A stretch of 64,000 nucleotides of DNA from contig CM056738.1 of the NCBI GenBank assembly GCA_029844215.1, positions 65,067,593 to 65,131,592 on the forward strand, given 5' to 3'. This document shows positions 34,881-46,456 of the stretch, in pieces; position 1 is the first letter of the stretch, and each line of letters starts with the position of its first letter. The notes beneath the pieces are model-generated. The model had not been told where the DNA came from, ran no database searches, and saw nothing but the letters and a program-made list of their open reading frames with translations. This DNA is from Przewalskia tangutica (taxonomy: Eukaryota; Streptophyta; Magnoliopsida; Solanales; Solanaceae). The position numbers were made by a program, and so were the translations under genes.

Positions 34881-35820
34881 CCATGGCCATGCTTATACCG
34901 AGGTAAGATGCCGGGGCATGCGGCCGTTGTGCTGGTTATATTTGAGTGATGACTTTGAGGGCGTGAGTCCCTGACTTGATATGTCTGCTAGATTATATTG
35001 TGAACTGTAGTTTGGTCATCATACATGTCTCCTGTTTTATATAGATCGTATGATTTCACTTACGATTTTTCGATCACATACTTGGTACATGTTGTCGACC
35101 TCTTCGGGGTCTGCGTTCATGCCGCAGGTAGAGGTACATCGGTTGTCGATCCTCGCTTCTAGGATCACAAATCAGCGTATTGGGAAGCTCCGTTTCTCCG
35201 GAGGCTTATCTTTTGGTATGTTACCCTGAGTCTGTAGGTTTTTGTATATTCAGGGGTATGGCGGGGCCCTGTCCCGCCATAGTTGTCGTTACATTCTTAG
35301 AGTGCATCTGCTTTGTGGCAAGCGTGGTTTGTAAAAAGGATTAAACTTTTCGGTTTGAAAGATTTGTATATTTATATATATGCCGAAAGGCGACTTTCTC
35401 TCATATAAAATGTGTCTCATTTTACATTTGGTTCTTGTCTTGTTTTTATGTTCCGCTGATTTCTCTGATGTATGACTACTTGGGTGCCCGGGTAAGGCAC
35501 CAGTCACGGGCCCCGGAACGGGTCGTGACAAAATCTAGTTCCCAACGCAACAAATCGTTCGTCGATAGGACATCAGAGTCAAAAGTTATGGAAGTTTCAA
35601 GTTCGGTGCGCAGTTAGGCAAAGCAGTGGTTTCGGTTCAGGGGTACAGTGCGTGGCGCGCCGAATCAGGTCGCGCGCGGTTATCGAGGGTTCGCATAGGT
35701 TGCAGCGCGCGCCGGAATCTGGAACTTTCGGAAGTGGAGCGCTGGCCGTGGCGGGCAGCATGCCGAGGCGGATTTTTCTGCAGAATAAAGTAAAATCGGG
35801 ATATTTTGTTATAAACCTAT

Positions 35821-35844
35821 GGGAGGGTGACAAGTGTCCCTCCC
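35821..35844. promoter_or_regulatory. U3 palindrome, C-type LTR
   Basis: GGGAGGG and CCCTCCC flank TGACAAGTGT. A longer G-rich version of the palindrome seen in the other subfamilies. Confidence 0.55.
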
Positions 35845-37801
35845 ATCCTTTTGACCAGAATAGGGTCCTATTTTAGGGCCAAGTCTTGGAAGACTTGGCC
35901 ATTTCATTTCAAAACCCTCCCAATGCAAATCCTCTCCCTTCTCTCTAGATTTTTGAAGAAAACCTAGCCTAAGAGGAAAGTGTTGAGCGGCAAGAAGGAA
36001 AAGTGTGGGTAAACTTGTGGGGAGCGCTGGTGGACGAGTTTGACGGAAAAGAAGTGGAAGAAAGGGGCTTTTGTGGGCTTCTCCAAAGGTAAAAGTTTCC
36101 CCTCCTCTTGGATTTGAGTTAATACTTGTCATAGTAGTTTAGAATTGAGCCCGAGGCTGTGATATTTAAGTTTGAATTTAGAAATGAGCCTGAGGCTGTT
36201 ATATATTAAGTTTGAATAGATTTGGATCTTGTTGTCTTGTTGAAAACCGAAATGGGCATGTTAGCCTTAAGATTGTAACTTCAATTTGGTTACCAATTTA
36301 GTCGTCACATGTTGTAAAGGGGGAAATTGTAGTTGTTGAAGATGTCTAGGGCTAGATATCATGTTAGACCTAAATAACTTGAATTGGAAAGGATTTAGGA
36401 TTGGTTATATTGTTGGCCAAGAATGGCATGGAAAGTATTGGTTTTGTTTTATATTGTTGTGGGGCGGAATTTTACGCGTCCTGTAAAGGCGTGTAATCCC
36501 CTTTGTGGTTAGCTGAATTGTGTGCCTTAAATGTGGCGTTGGTTATTGAATTCGGCCATGAGAAAGGTGGCAAGTTAATAGAAACAAAGGAAGTTTTGTC
36601 CAAATTTCTGTAGAATGTAGGGGCCTTGCACTTAGTTTATTCTACGTTCGAAGCTAGAGTTTGATAGACGTTTTATGACCCTTATAGGATTGAAGTACTG
36701 CGTGTAACATATTCTTCTTAAGGAGATAATCGTGGAGCATTTTGCTTATTGTCGACAATCGTCGCGAGGTATGTGATTCTTCCTATCCTCTTCAGCATGA
36801 CTATTTGTAAAATATATAGTGCGGTAGACGCACGTGTGTTAAAGGAATTTGATTTCCCTTTTGTGTCTTGACTTGATATGAAGTGTAAAAGGGCTTCATT
36901 GTGTGGAAAAAGTAGTAAAGTCTTATCCGTTAGTAACGGGTACTCGGTGGTTAAGAATGAGCCCTATTGGTCTCATAAATGTTTATAGTGGTAATTGGTT
37001 GGTTTAAAACATAAAGTGCTATAACGGCTTTATGAGAAGTTTGTTATAACCACTTTATGTAGGTAACAAAATGGTTTGTGATTTTCAAAAGATAAGAGAC
37101 TTGACTTATAACTGACCTAATTGGTGTTGAAAAGTATAAAACCTCATTCGTGAGAAATGAATACTTGGTTTTTAAAAGAGTAATGTTACATAAATTTCGG
37201 AAATGGAAATAAGAATCGAACAAGCCAATGCAGCGTTAATAAAGGAAAAAGTAATGACAATTAATTATATTAAAACCAGTAGAAACCTCCATCTGCATAG
37301 AAGCTAAGATAAGACAAAATTGTATTACATTTCCTAGATCATGGCTGCTCTAATAAGAATTATTGAAATCAAGTTCTGATTTTCTTAAAAGTTCCAAAGT
37401 AAGGAACTCGATTTCTAAAAGAAAAGAGACTTAAGAATTTGAAGTGTTTTGGTTTAAAAGAAAGGCATGGTTCACTTTTTGGAAAATAAAAGAATGGATT
37501 CATTATTAAGATTTAAATGGTAACTTGATTTTGGGAAAAGAGAAGTAACTTGTTTTCAAATATTGAACTCCTTGTGATGGAAAAACATAAGTGGCTTATT
37601 TATAAAAGGTAGGAGTACATTGACCTTAAAGGGGTTAAATACTTGGGTTTTAATGGTATACTTGACGTTGTGGTAAGAAGTATGTATAGTACCTTGAGTT
37701 GTGTGTAACTTGCCTCTGCTTGTTGTGGTAGCCTTGGTTGTGCAAATGTTTGGTTGTGTGCTACCGAGTCTCACGATGGAGGCCCGGCTATCTGGTTGAT
37801 T

Positions 37802-38050
37802 GATGGACATACTGACACGTTGGGTAGCCCACGGGTATGCTTCCACTGTATCGATCCTCTTGGACATACTGACACGTTGGGTAGCCCACGGGTATGCTTC
37901 CATTAGGAGTGTTATCTTGTTATTTGTTTGGACATACTGACACGTTGGGTAGCCCACGGGTATGCTTCCACAGTGAGTATCATCTTGTTATTTCCTTTGG
38001 GCATACTGACACGTTGGATGGTCCACGGGTATGGGCCCACTAGGATGGTT
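37802..38050. repeat. Tandem repeat, four units, C-type LTR
   Basis: Units share GGACATACTGACACGTTGGG and CCCACGGGTATG, related to the array at 34494-34880. Confidence 0.85.
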
Positions 38051-38687
38051 CCATGGCCATGCTTATACCGAGGTGAGATGCCGGGGCATGCGGCCATTGT
38101 GCGGGTTGTATTTGAGTGATGATTTCACGGGCGTGAGTCCCTGACTTGACATGACTGCTTATATGTTGTGTACTGTAGTTTGGTTATCATACATGTCTCC
38201 TGCTTTATATAGACTATTATGATTTCATTTACAGTATTTTACAGTTTCACATACTTGGTACCTGTTGTACTGACCTCCTTCGGGGGGTTGCGTTCATGCC
38301 GCAGGTTGAGGTACATAGCTTGCTGATCCGCTCTCTTAGGATCGCTGTTCAGTTCTCGCAAAGCTCCATATCTCCGGAAGCTTGTCCTGTGGTACGGTTC
38401 CCTTAAGTAGTAGACTTTTGTTCATTCGGGGGCATGGCGGGGCCCTGTCCTGTCATTATGATTTTAAAATTCTTAGAGGTCTGTAGCACTGTTGTGGGCA
38501 GAGTTTGTAAGGATGTAATTGTTCAAGTTTTTTTTTATGTACAAAGGTAACCGTTTGGGTTATCCTGTTTTCTTAGTTCACTGTTTTCTTTCATAAGTTT
38601 TTATTTCCGCTGGATTTTCTCTGATGTTGTATCACTAGGGTGCCCGGGGTAAGGCACCAATCACGGGCCCGAGGTCGGGTCGTGACA

Positions 38688-39062
38688 ACCGACACTCCAA
38701 TTGAGAGGCACGGTAGCATAGAAATACAACGCTTGCATAACAAAGGCTATCACAACTAGCATAGACAATTTTTAACATACTTTTAGACTTTCATTAACAT
38801 GTCAAAATGAATTATCATTTTATAAACTCAAGGCACTTTCATTTTATGCAAAATCCGGGGATTTAACCCAAAGTACTACGTACTCCTATTCTTTGGAAAT
38901 GACTCTTTTCACAAAATAAGGATAAGATACTAACACCCGTAGTATCCAGACACTTCCATTTTTAACAATCAAGTTACTACACGTTTTAACTCAAGTAAGT
39001 TGTACCTTTCAAATCAAGTCAAGTATACTTTTAACACCAAGTATACTTTTAACCCCTTCAAG
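38688..39062 (-). repeat. LTR D, fragment 1
   Basis: Minus-strand LTR interior. GCATAACAAAGGCTATCACA matches the same block in the solo LTR near 22530. Its own 3' end is missing at the left, where the C-type LTR abuts. It is interrupted by LINE 1. Confidence 0.7.
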
Positions 39063-40555
39063 GATGCTAAAGCTAAAGACTTCGGACAAAGTTTTTTCAT
39101 ATCACCCAAAGTGCAAGAGACTAGGCATATCTCATCTTGCCTTTGCGGATGACCTCATGCTCTTTGCCAAAGGGGATGTATCTTCGGTTGGGGTTCTTAT
39201 GGAGTGTCTTGAAGAATTGGAGGCGGCTTCTGGGCTTACGCTTAACCCGTCAAAATCTTCCATCTATATTGCGGGAGTGCATGGTTCAATCCGGGACTTG
39301 ATATTGGCAAGAGTTGGTTTCTCGTTAGGAGTCTTTCACGTGCGGTATTTGGGGGTCCCTTTGTCCCCAATTTCTGTCTCGATTGATCAGTTTTCCCCAT
39401 TCACTAATGCAATCTCGGGATACATTCAGAAATGGGGTCACCACTCACTTTCTTATGCGGGAAAACTGGAACTAATCAGATCAGTTATTCAGGGTGTCGA
39501 GAGCTTTTAGTTTTGGGCACTTCCTATTAGCTCTTCAGTTCTCAACAAGGTACGCTCAGCTTGCATCAAGTTCTTATGGGGTGGAAAGCCACCAAGAGTC
39601 TCTTGGGATGAGATTTGTGTGCCTCAATCTGAAGGAGGCTTGGGCCTTATGAACATCAAAGTATGGAATCATGCCTTACTCTCACGTACCATCTGGGAAG
39701 CTTACACTAAGGCGAATACCTTATGGGTTCAATGGATTAATAGCTACTACTTGAGAGGTCAATCCATTTGGGATTATGAGGTTCGTACTAGGAATTCCCC
39801 TTTATTCAAGAAACTTTGTAGCATTCGCGACACTTTCATAAGCATCTTTGGGAATCAAGGAAACACAATTGTCGGCTTGGAGAAGTGTTGCACCAATGGG
39901 AGATTCGATTCTGGCCTTGTGTATGAAGTCCTGCGCACCCCGCGGGAACATAAGCTTTGGATGTCTCAAATTTGGAAAGGCTACATTCCTCCTAAATTCT
40001 CATTCACAGTCTGGCTCACTTGTAGGAAGCGTCTTGCTACCAAAGACACTCTGTCCTACCTAAACTTAGAAGATAAGACTTGCGGGTTCTGCAAGCGTGC
40101 CAATGAAACAAGGGCTGACCTCTTCTTTTCTTGCCCCTTCACCCACAAGATTTGGAAGCATACAAAAGAATGGTTGGGAATTAGAAGAGAAATGACAACA
40201 ATTGAAAGCGCACTCAAGTGGATCAAGAAAGAGCATCGCGGGACTGACATCCTATCTAAAGCCATCTTACTTGCTTTTTGCATAGTGGTATATGAGATTT
40301 GGAAAACAAGAAATGAATTGCTATTTGCGGGTACTAGCTCAACAGCAGATGAGGTTGTGGCAAAAGTTAAAACAACAACATATAGAGTTCTTTATGATTT
40401 AATCCCCTCTTGTAACGTCACCTCTGAGTGAACGCCCCATCCCTCCTTCATTTATTGCTTTGTGTTACGTTGAGGATTAAGAACCCTCAATGATTGATTG
40501 TAGTTCCCAGTTTCTTTTTTTAGTAATAATATTTTCATTTACCCGGAAAAAAAAA
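39044..40555 (+). mobile_element. LINE 1: 5'-truncated L1-type non-LTR retrotransposon
   Basis: It holds the end of ORF2, a short 3' UTR and an A tract (40547-40555). AACACCAAGTA occurs at 39033-39043 and 40554-40564, a candidate 11-bp target duplication that would put the start at 39044. However, bases 39044-39062 resemble host LTR, so the left edge is uncertain by about 20 bases. It lies within LTR D. The same LINE family recurs at 52780-52964. Confidence 0.82.
39064..40431 (+). pseudogene. LINE ORF2 C-terminal part (RT end and zf-RVT domain)
   Basis: One frame is open for about 455 codons apart from a single TAG at 39508-39510. It starts with the RT palm (HPKCKRLGISHLAFADDLML, containing FADD), then the thumb (LRYLGVPLSP-like RYLGVPLSP, YAGKLELIRSVIQGVE) and, after the stop, WGGKPPRVSWDEICVPQSEG. 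The zf-RVT domain follows: WKGYIPPKFSFTVWL, TCGFCKRANETRADLFFSCP. The 5' part with the endonuclease and most of RT was never copied. The near-intact frame suggests a younger insertion than the surrounding gypsy remnants. Confidence 0.87.
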
Positions 40556-41252
40556 CACCAAGTAATTTATACATTTCAATTAGACAACCCAAGGTGTTAT
40601 CAAGAGAATAGATAGAACAACTTCTATTTAGAAACTCAAGTACTATTAATGGAAATAGATAGAACTACTTCCTAAAAACTCTTACCAACATCTCCCATAA
40701 GACTTGGTAAGGACTTTTAGGAACCATTCAGACATGCTTTAAACACCGAAACCACCACATGAATACCCTTAACTTCTAAGAGTAAAATAACTTCCCTTTA
40801 ATAAAACTCCAATATACTAGCACTGGTTGCACTTTCACTTTTAAATCAAGTAAACTCCCTTTTTCAAAATCAAGTAACCTATACATTTAAATCAAGTTAC
40901 TTCTACTCTTTAAATTAAGTAACAAATACTTTTCAAATCAGGTTACTACACCTTTTTAACTTCAACTCAAAGCTTTAAAATCAAGTAACTTCTACTTTCT
41001 ACATTAAGGCAATTATTCCTTTAACTCAAGTAATCTATACTTGTTAAAATAATTCTAGTCTCATGACTTTGCGACAACTCTAGTCTCATAACTTCCAAAT
41101 AAATCAAGTTTCTTAACTTTAGAAATCAAGTCCCATAACTTGAAAAATAAAGTCTCATAATCTTTAAATCAAATCTCATAACTTTAAAGGAATTCAAGTA
41201 ACTTATTCGTTTCAAACCAAGTCACTCATACATTTAAAATTAACACTCATTT
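40556..41252 (-). repeat. LTR D, fragment 2
   Basis: AT-rich LTR interior with recurrent TCAAGTAACTT-like strings, as in the minus-strand LTRs at 6000-6400 and 22740-23300. It is interrupted by element 6 at 41253. No genes. Confidence 0.68.
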
Positions 41253-41466
41253 TGTTATACCCCGTATTTCCAGAGTATGTACGTGAGGGCGTACGTATTA
41301 TAATTTAAGCCTTAAGATTAGGCAAGGTTCGAAATTTGGGCACAAGTGCCAAAAGGAGTCGTTTTTCGACGAAACGTTTTACTAAACTTGCGAAGGGAAA
41401 ATTCCGGCTATGTCATTTCTAATTTTTGCGGATTTTTCCGAGAGACGAAACATTTTGGACCAACGG

Positions 41467-41488
41467 GAGGGTGACATGTGTCACCCTC
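41467..41488. promoter_or_regulatory. U3 palindrome, perfect, element 6 5' LTR
   Basis: Arms GAGGGTGACA and TGTCACCCTC around TG. The centre differs from element 3 (CT) but symmetry is kept. Confidence 0.6.
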
Positions 41489-41657
41489 ACATTGGAAGGA
41501 AGTGGGGCGGCAAAGTGGACGAATGGGTCAACGGAGTTGGTAGGATATTTGTGCAAGTTGGTGTGGTAGATGGATAAGGTGTACTTGGCTTGATCCTAGC
41601 CCTACACTTGCCTAACACTTGGATGGATCTTGGCCATTGGTTGGCCATTTCTTGACC

Positions 41658-41665
41658 TATAAATA
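41658..41665 (+). promoter_or_regulatory. TATA box, element 6 5' LTR
   Basis: TATAAATA before a CT-rich leader. Confidence 0.65.
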
Positions 41666-43874
41666 CGCCCCCTTTGGAAGACTTCTTCATCCTAAAATCT
41701 TCCTAAGTCTTGAAAGCTCTCTTCCTCCCCCCCTTAGTGTAGTATCTCGTCCAAGAGTCCCTCTCCCCTCCTCTTGAAGGTCCTCGGCCGAACCCCCCTT
41801 GCCTAGTGGTTCTAGCCGAGAACCCCCTCCCCCTAGCCTAGTTGTGCTAGTCGAAATACTACCCCCCCTTTGTGGTATAGAAATACTCTCCAAGTATTGT
41901 TATAATGCCCAAATACTTTAGCCCAAATACCTTGTAGTATTCCCAAGGTTACCTCTATACGAAAAGCCCGGAAAATACTATTATACTTCCTTAAGCCAAT
42001 AAACGAAACCCTAAGGAAATCTTCATTGATAGTTGAAGTATTTGAGTAGAAGTTGGTTAGAACTTCTAAGGGTTGTTTGGAGCGGGTTGGAGCGCACGGA
42101 GTAGGAGCTAAACCTTGCTCAGGATCGACATATAACTTGGATAATTTTGGGCTTATCGAGGTAAACACTCTTGACCTTTTATTGTAATTGGAAATTACAT
42201 GTTGTAGGAATATATAGTTGAAGTATACTATATATATAACTGAATAAAATTGCGGCAATGTCTTTTGACTTAAGCCTGAATTTAAAGAAGAGAATCGAAT
42301 CGTAATTACATGGATCAGACATTCTGAGACTTGTGTAGCTTTCTTGTGAAATAGAATTGTACACGTCCGGATTAGGCGTCTGACCCCATACAGGGAGTTG
42401 TTGGCTGTTAGCGTGCCTCGATAGAGAGGAGATTTACGCGTGATTTGCGAAGTCTGCCGAATTTTCTGTAGAATATTCTACGATGAGATCTAGATGTTAA
42501 TAGGCGCCTTGGGGCCTCTATAGGTTGAAGTACTACGTGTGGCGTGGTCTACTTGGCTTAAGGAGTAGCCGACGGTTTGAGGTACTTGGAGCGTTTTGCT
42601 ATTAGTCGAAAATCGTCGCGAGGTATGTGAACCTCTTCCTATCTTTTCTAGCATGATATGTGTATAACTATGTAGTACGGTAGACGTACATGTGTTAAAT
42701 GTATTTGATTGGTTTAAAACATAAAGTGTTATAACGGCTTTATGGGAAGTTGGTTATAACAGCTTTATGTAGGTAAGAAAATGCTTTGTGGTTTTTAAAA
42801 GGTAACTGATTTGACTTATAACTAACTTGATGTGTGATCATAAAGAACTTGAATAATTAAGAATCCTTTTTGAAAGAAGAGTAAGACTTGGTTTTGAAAA
42901 CATAAGAGTTATACTAGCTTTATGGGAAGTTAGGTATAACGTCTTAAGGGAGGTAAAATGAATGGTTTATTGATTTTAAAAGTTAAGAGACTTGATCTTA
43001 AAAGATAAGAGACTTGACTTAAATGAATTAATATGAATTTTGTGTGAAACCTCATTCATGAGTAATGAGTACTTGGTTTTTAAAAAGGAATAATGTTTCT
43101 TGATTTGAAATCGAATGAGTATCGACAAACCATCGCGGCGTTAATAAAGGGAAATGTAATGACTAATGAAGTATTATTAAAACCAGTAGAAACCTCCATC
43201 TGCATAGAAGCTAAGATGAGACAAAATGATATTACATTTCCTAGATCATGGCTGCTTAATAAGATTGATTATGAATAAGAATAACCTACTCGCATATAAG
43301 GCATATATTACTCAATTGTTTTAAAAGAGATTAAGACGTTGAACTATGAAACTTTTCTAAAATAAAGAGACTTGAGTAATTGAAATTAGGCAAACTGGAA
43401 CTAGGGAAAAGAATGTTGTTGAAAAGGAAAGTGTTTTGGTTTACCTAAAAATGTGAGTCACTCTATTTTTATACTACGGGTATCGGGTGACCTTTGTAAA
43501 AAAAATGGATCTTTAAAAGGAATTTAACGTACGTAGTACTTTAGGGTTTAAACCCGGACTTGACATAAAAATGAAAGTACCTTGAGTTATGTATAACTTG
43601 CCTATGCTTGTTGTTGTGTAACTTGCCTATGCTTGTTGTTGTGTAACTTGCCTACGTTTGGTGTTGTGTAACTTGCCTATGCTTACGGTGATAGTCTTTG
43701 TTGTGCAAGAATTGTGTTGCTATACTACCGCGTCTCTCGATGGAGGGCCGATTGACTTGTTGAGGACTTACTTGGGCGCAAGCGGTGTGGGAGATTCCAC
43801 GGGTATGCTTCCATTAGCATTGTTACATGGGCATGTCCACACCGTTGATGGATTCTGTGGACATGTGACCATTA

Positions 43875-44350
43875 TGGTTATGGCGAAGTATCGTGACTTA
43901 CGGTTGTGATCGGGTGCGTAGCCTGTTTACTTGCCCCCGTCAGCTACGTGACGCAGGTTGATCTGGTAGCGGTTATTGCACTTGACACGTGTCAGCTTCG
44001 CGGCGAAGTATCGTGACTTACGGTTGTGATCGGGTGTGTAGCCTGTTTACTTGCCCCCGTCAGCTACGTGACGCAGGTGGATCTGGTAGCGGTTATTGCA
44101 CTTGCCACGCGTGTCGCCAGCGAAGTATCGTGACTTACGGTTGTGATCGGGTTTCGGCCGATTCACTTGCCCGTCGGCCCACGTGGCGCGGTGGATCGTG
44201 GAGGCTAGTGTACACGCCGCGTGTCGACCAGCGAGTCGGTGTTTGGATGGAGCCGTGACTTACGGTTGTGATCGGGTTCTGGCGATTCACTTGCCCCGTC
44301 CTACGTGGACGCAGTGGATCTGGTGGAGGCTAGTGCACGCCGCGTGTCAC
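43875..44350. repeat. Tandem repeat, about 115-120 bp, about four units, element 6 5' LTR
   Basis: Units share CGTGACTTACGGTTGTGATC, CACTTGCCCCCGTCAGC and GACGCAGGTGGATCTGG. Later units show losses at CAG, CTGG and CCC. Confidence 0.82.
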
Positions 44351-45071
44351 CATGATATGGTTATGCAGTATTATTAGTACGGTCGGATTTGGTAGTTATA
44401 CTTGCCGTCGGTTTTTATTGACACAGTGGGACACGGTGTTCATATATACTCCTTGGTGTTGTTTTATCATAGGCGGCGGTGAGGAAGGAATTCGACGCAC
44501 GCAGTGATGATTTGGGCGTGAGTCACGACTTGATATATTTGTTTATATGTGGTGTCTTGTACTTGGTTATCATACATGTCTCTGTTTTATATAGATCGCT
44601 ATGATTTCATTCTGATATTTCTGATTTCACATACTTGGTACTGTTATCTTGACCTCCTTCGGGGCTGCGTTCATCTGCATGAGTAAGTCATCATTTGTCG
44701 ATCCCCGCTTTTAGGATCACCTTTCAGCGTATTGGAAGCTCCGTTCCTTGGAGGCTTATCTTTGGTATGTTACCGAGTGCAGCAGGTTCTTGTACATTGG
44801 GGTATGGTGGGCCTGTCCGTCATAGTTGTTGTAAAAATCTTAAGTCTGTGCCTTTGTTGTGGGCAGGGTTGTAAGGATTGTAACTGTTCAAATGACTATA
44901 TATATATATGTTGAAAGGCAACCGTTTTGGTTGGCCTATTTTCTTTATCTTGATCCATGTCTATTTAAATGTTTAAGTTTTTATTTCAGCTGGTTTTTCT
45001 CTGATGTTGTATCACTAGGGTGCCCGGGGTAAGGCACCAGTCACGGGCCCGGGTTCGGGTCGTGACAAAAG

Positions 45072-45083
45072 TGGTATCAGAGC
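45072..45083 (+). other. Primer binding site of element 6, intact
   Basis: TGGTATCAGAGC, four bases after the 5' LTR end. Confidence 0.85.
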
Positions 45084-45267
45084 AGTTAGTCCTCGAAAAG
45101 TGTCTACAGACTATGTCTAGTAGAGTCTTGATTATCGATGTGTTGTGCACCACATCTATAATCAGGAGGCTATAGGACATTTAGGATTGGTTTCCATTCT
45201 TCTCATTCCGAGATCGTTCAGAGCGTGTGATAAAATTTGACCCTCCGACATACTTCATTTTACGATT

Positions 45268-46456
45268 ATGCCTCGCGTAAGGCAACCCGGCCCGGCGGCA
45301 AGGCAGCAGAGGAGTCGCGAGTAGAGCGGCGGTCTACTGAGACCATAGTACACGAACCTCGATCCGCACCGGAGCAGAGGAGATAAGTTACAAGGAGTGG
45401 CCCGATTAATGGCCGTGTTGTGGCGGATTTGAGGATAGGGCCGGACGCATAGCCCAGAGCACCAGTGGTTCACCCTAGATCAGTTAGTTCGAGGCTACGG
45501 GATTTTCTGAGTTGTAAACCGCCAGAGTTTTATGGGTCGAGGCCTGAGGATGATCCGCAGGAGTTCATCAAGCGATTCTGACGGATCATGAGAGTGATCA
45601 AGGCATCGGAGACCGAGTCGGTGGTCCTAGGTTCGCATCGGCTGCGTGATACCGTGGTCGACTGGTTTGATTTGTGGGAGCTGTCCCGAGGAGAGAATGC
45701 ACTTCCAGCTATATGGGACGAGTTCTCAGAGGCATTTCTTGCACATTTCTTGCCTCCACAGATGAGGAGGGCTCGGGCCGACAGATTTTTGGTGTGGCGG
45801 CAGAACGAGCGTACGGTTCGGGAGTACAATGTGGAGTTCGACTCATTGGCCCGGTACGTCCCCGCGTTAGTAGCTAGTATGGAGGATCGGGTGCACCGAT
45901 ATGTTCTGAGGCTCGATGATTACCTAGCGAGAGTTGTTGGTGTATCTCTCACCGGGCATGGACATTGCCGTATGCAGCTTATGCACTTGGATGTGAGGCG
46001 GAGGAATCGACGGAATGGCCGAGATCGCGAAGAGGCGAACAGCAGGGTCCTTTGATGACTTTCGAGGCGGACCGCCTCAGCAGCAGACTAGTTATGTACC
46101 TCCGCCAGTACCAAGTGGTCCCCCACCGTCGTCGGGACGTTTGGAATATTCAGGAGCAGGTCAGGGCTCCCAGGGTTCAGATTTTCAGGGGAGTAGGAGT
46201 GCTCGCCGGATGAGGCCACCCGTATCTCAGTGTGACCGTTGTGGTAAAGCCCATAGAGGGGAATGTCGATCGGTTTGGGAGATTGCTATACTTGCGCCGA
46301 GTGGCCATTTGATGAGATCGTCCGACCAGGGGTAGCACTGGTGGGATAGCACAGACTACTAGATCAGTTGCGGGTTCTTCACCTTCCATAGCTAGGCAGG
46401 ATGTACACACACCGGCAGGCCACGGCAGAGGTCGCGGTGGAAGTTCCCAGTTTTAG
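45268..46456 (+). pseudogene. Gag of element 6, frameshifted
   Basis: The ATG at 45268 reads MPRVRQPGPAARQQ and soon meets a stop. The capsid stretch (45588-45930) reads ASETESVVLGSHRLRDTVVD and LPAIWDEFSEAFLAHFLPPQ. The linker SYVPPPVPSGPPPSSG follows in another frame (46015-46335). The first zinc knuckle is intact (CDRCGKAHRGEC). The second has lost its cysteine pattern through small deletions. It ends GRGRGGSSQF and a stop, exactly as in element 4. It may have encoded a particle protein once, but is inactive now. Confidence 0.83.

Larger units (their letters stand above)
32184..35530 (+). repeat. 3' LTR of element 5 (subfamily A)
   Basis: 3347 bp from TGTTATACCCCGTATTTTC to GGTCGTGACA. 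It has palindrome, TATA, leader box, 230-bp module (about 33800-34020), tandem slot and U5 hairpins. It abuts a truncated C-type LTR, so it was presumably inserted into that LTR. Confidence 0.87.
35531..38687 (+). repeat. C-type LTR, 5' end missing
   Basis: The first 600 bases mirror the U3 of the element 1 LTR (AGTTCCCAACGCAACAAA, CTTGGAAGACTTGGCC). It then carries leader sequence, the 230-bp module (about 37140-37360), a tandem array, U5 hairpins and the terminus GTCGTGACA at 38687. No PBS follows, so it is a 3' or solo LTR. The missing start should lie on the far side of element 5 but is not there. Confidence 0.8.
41253..45067 (+). repeat. 5' LTR of element 6 (subfamily A)
   Basis: 3815 bp, TGTTATACCCCGTATTTCC to GGGTCGTGACA. 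The first 2.4 kb are almost identical to the 3' LTR. From the tandem slot onward they differ by many small losses and changes. Confidence 0.9.
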
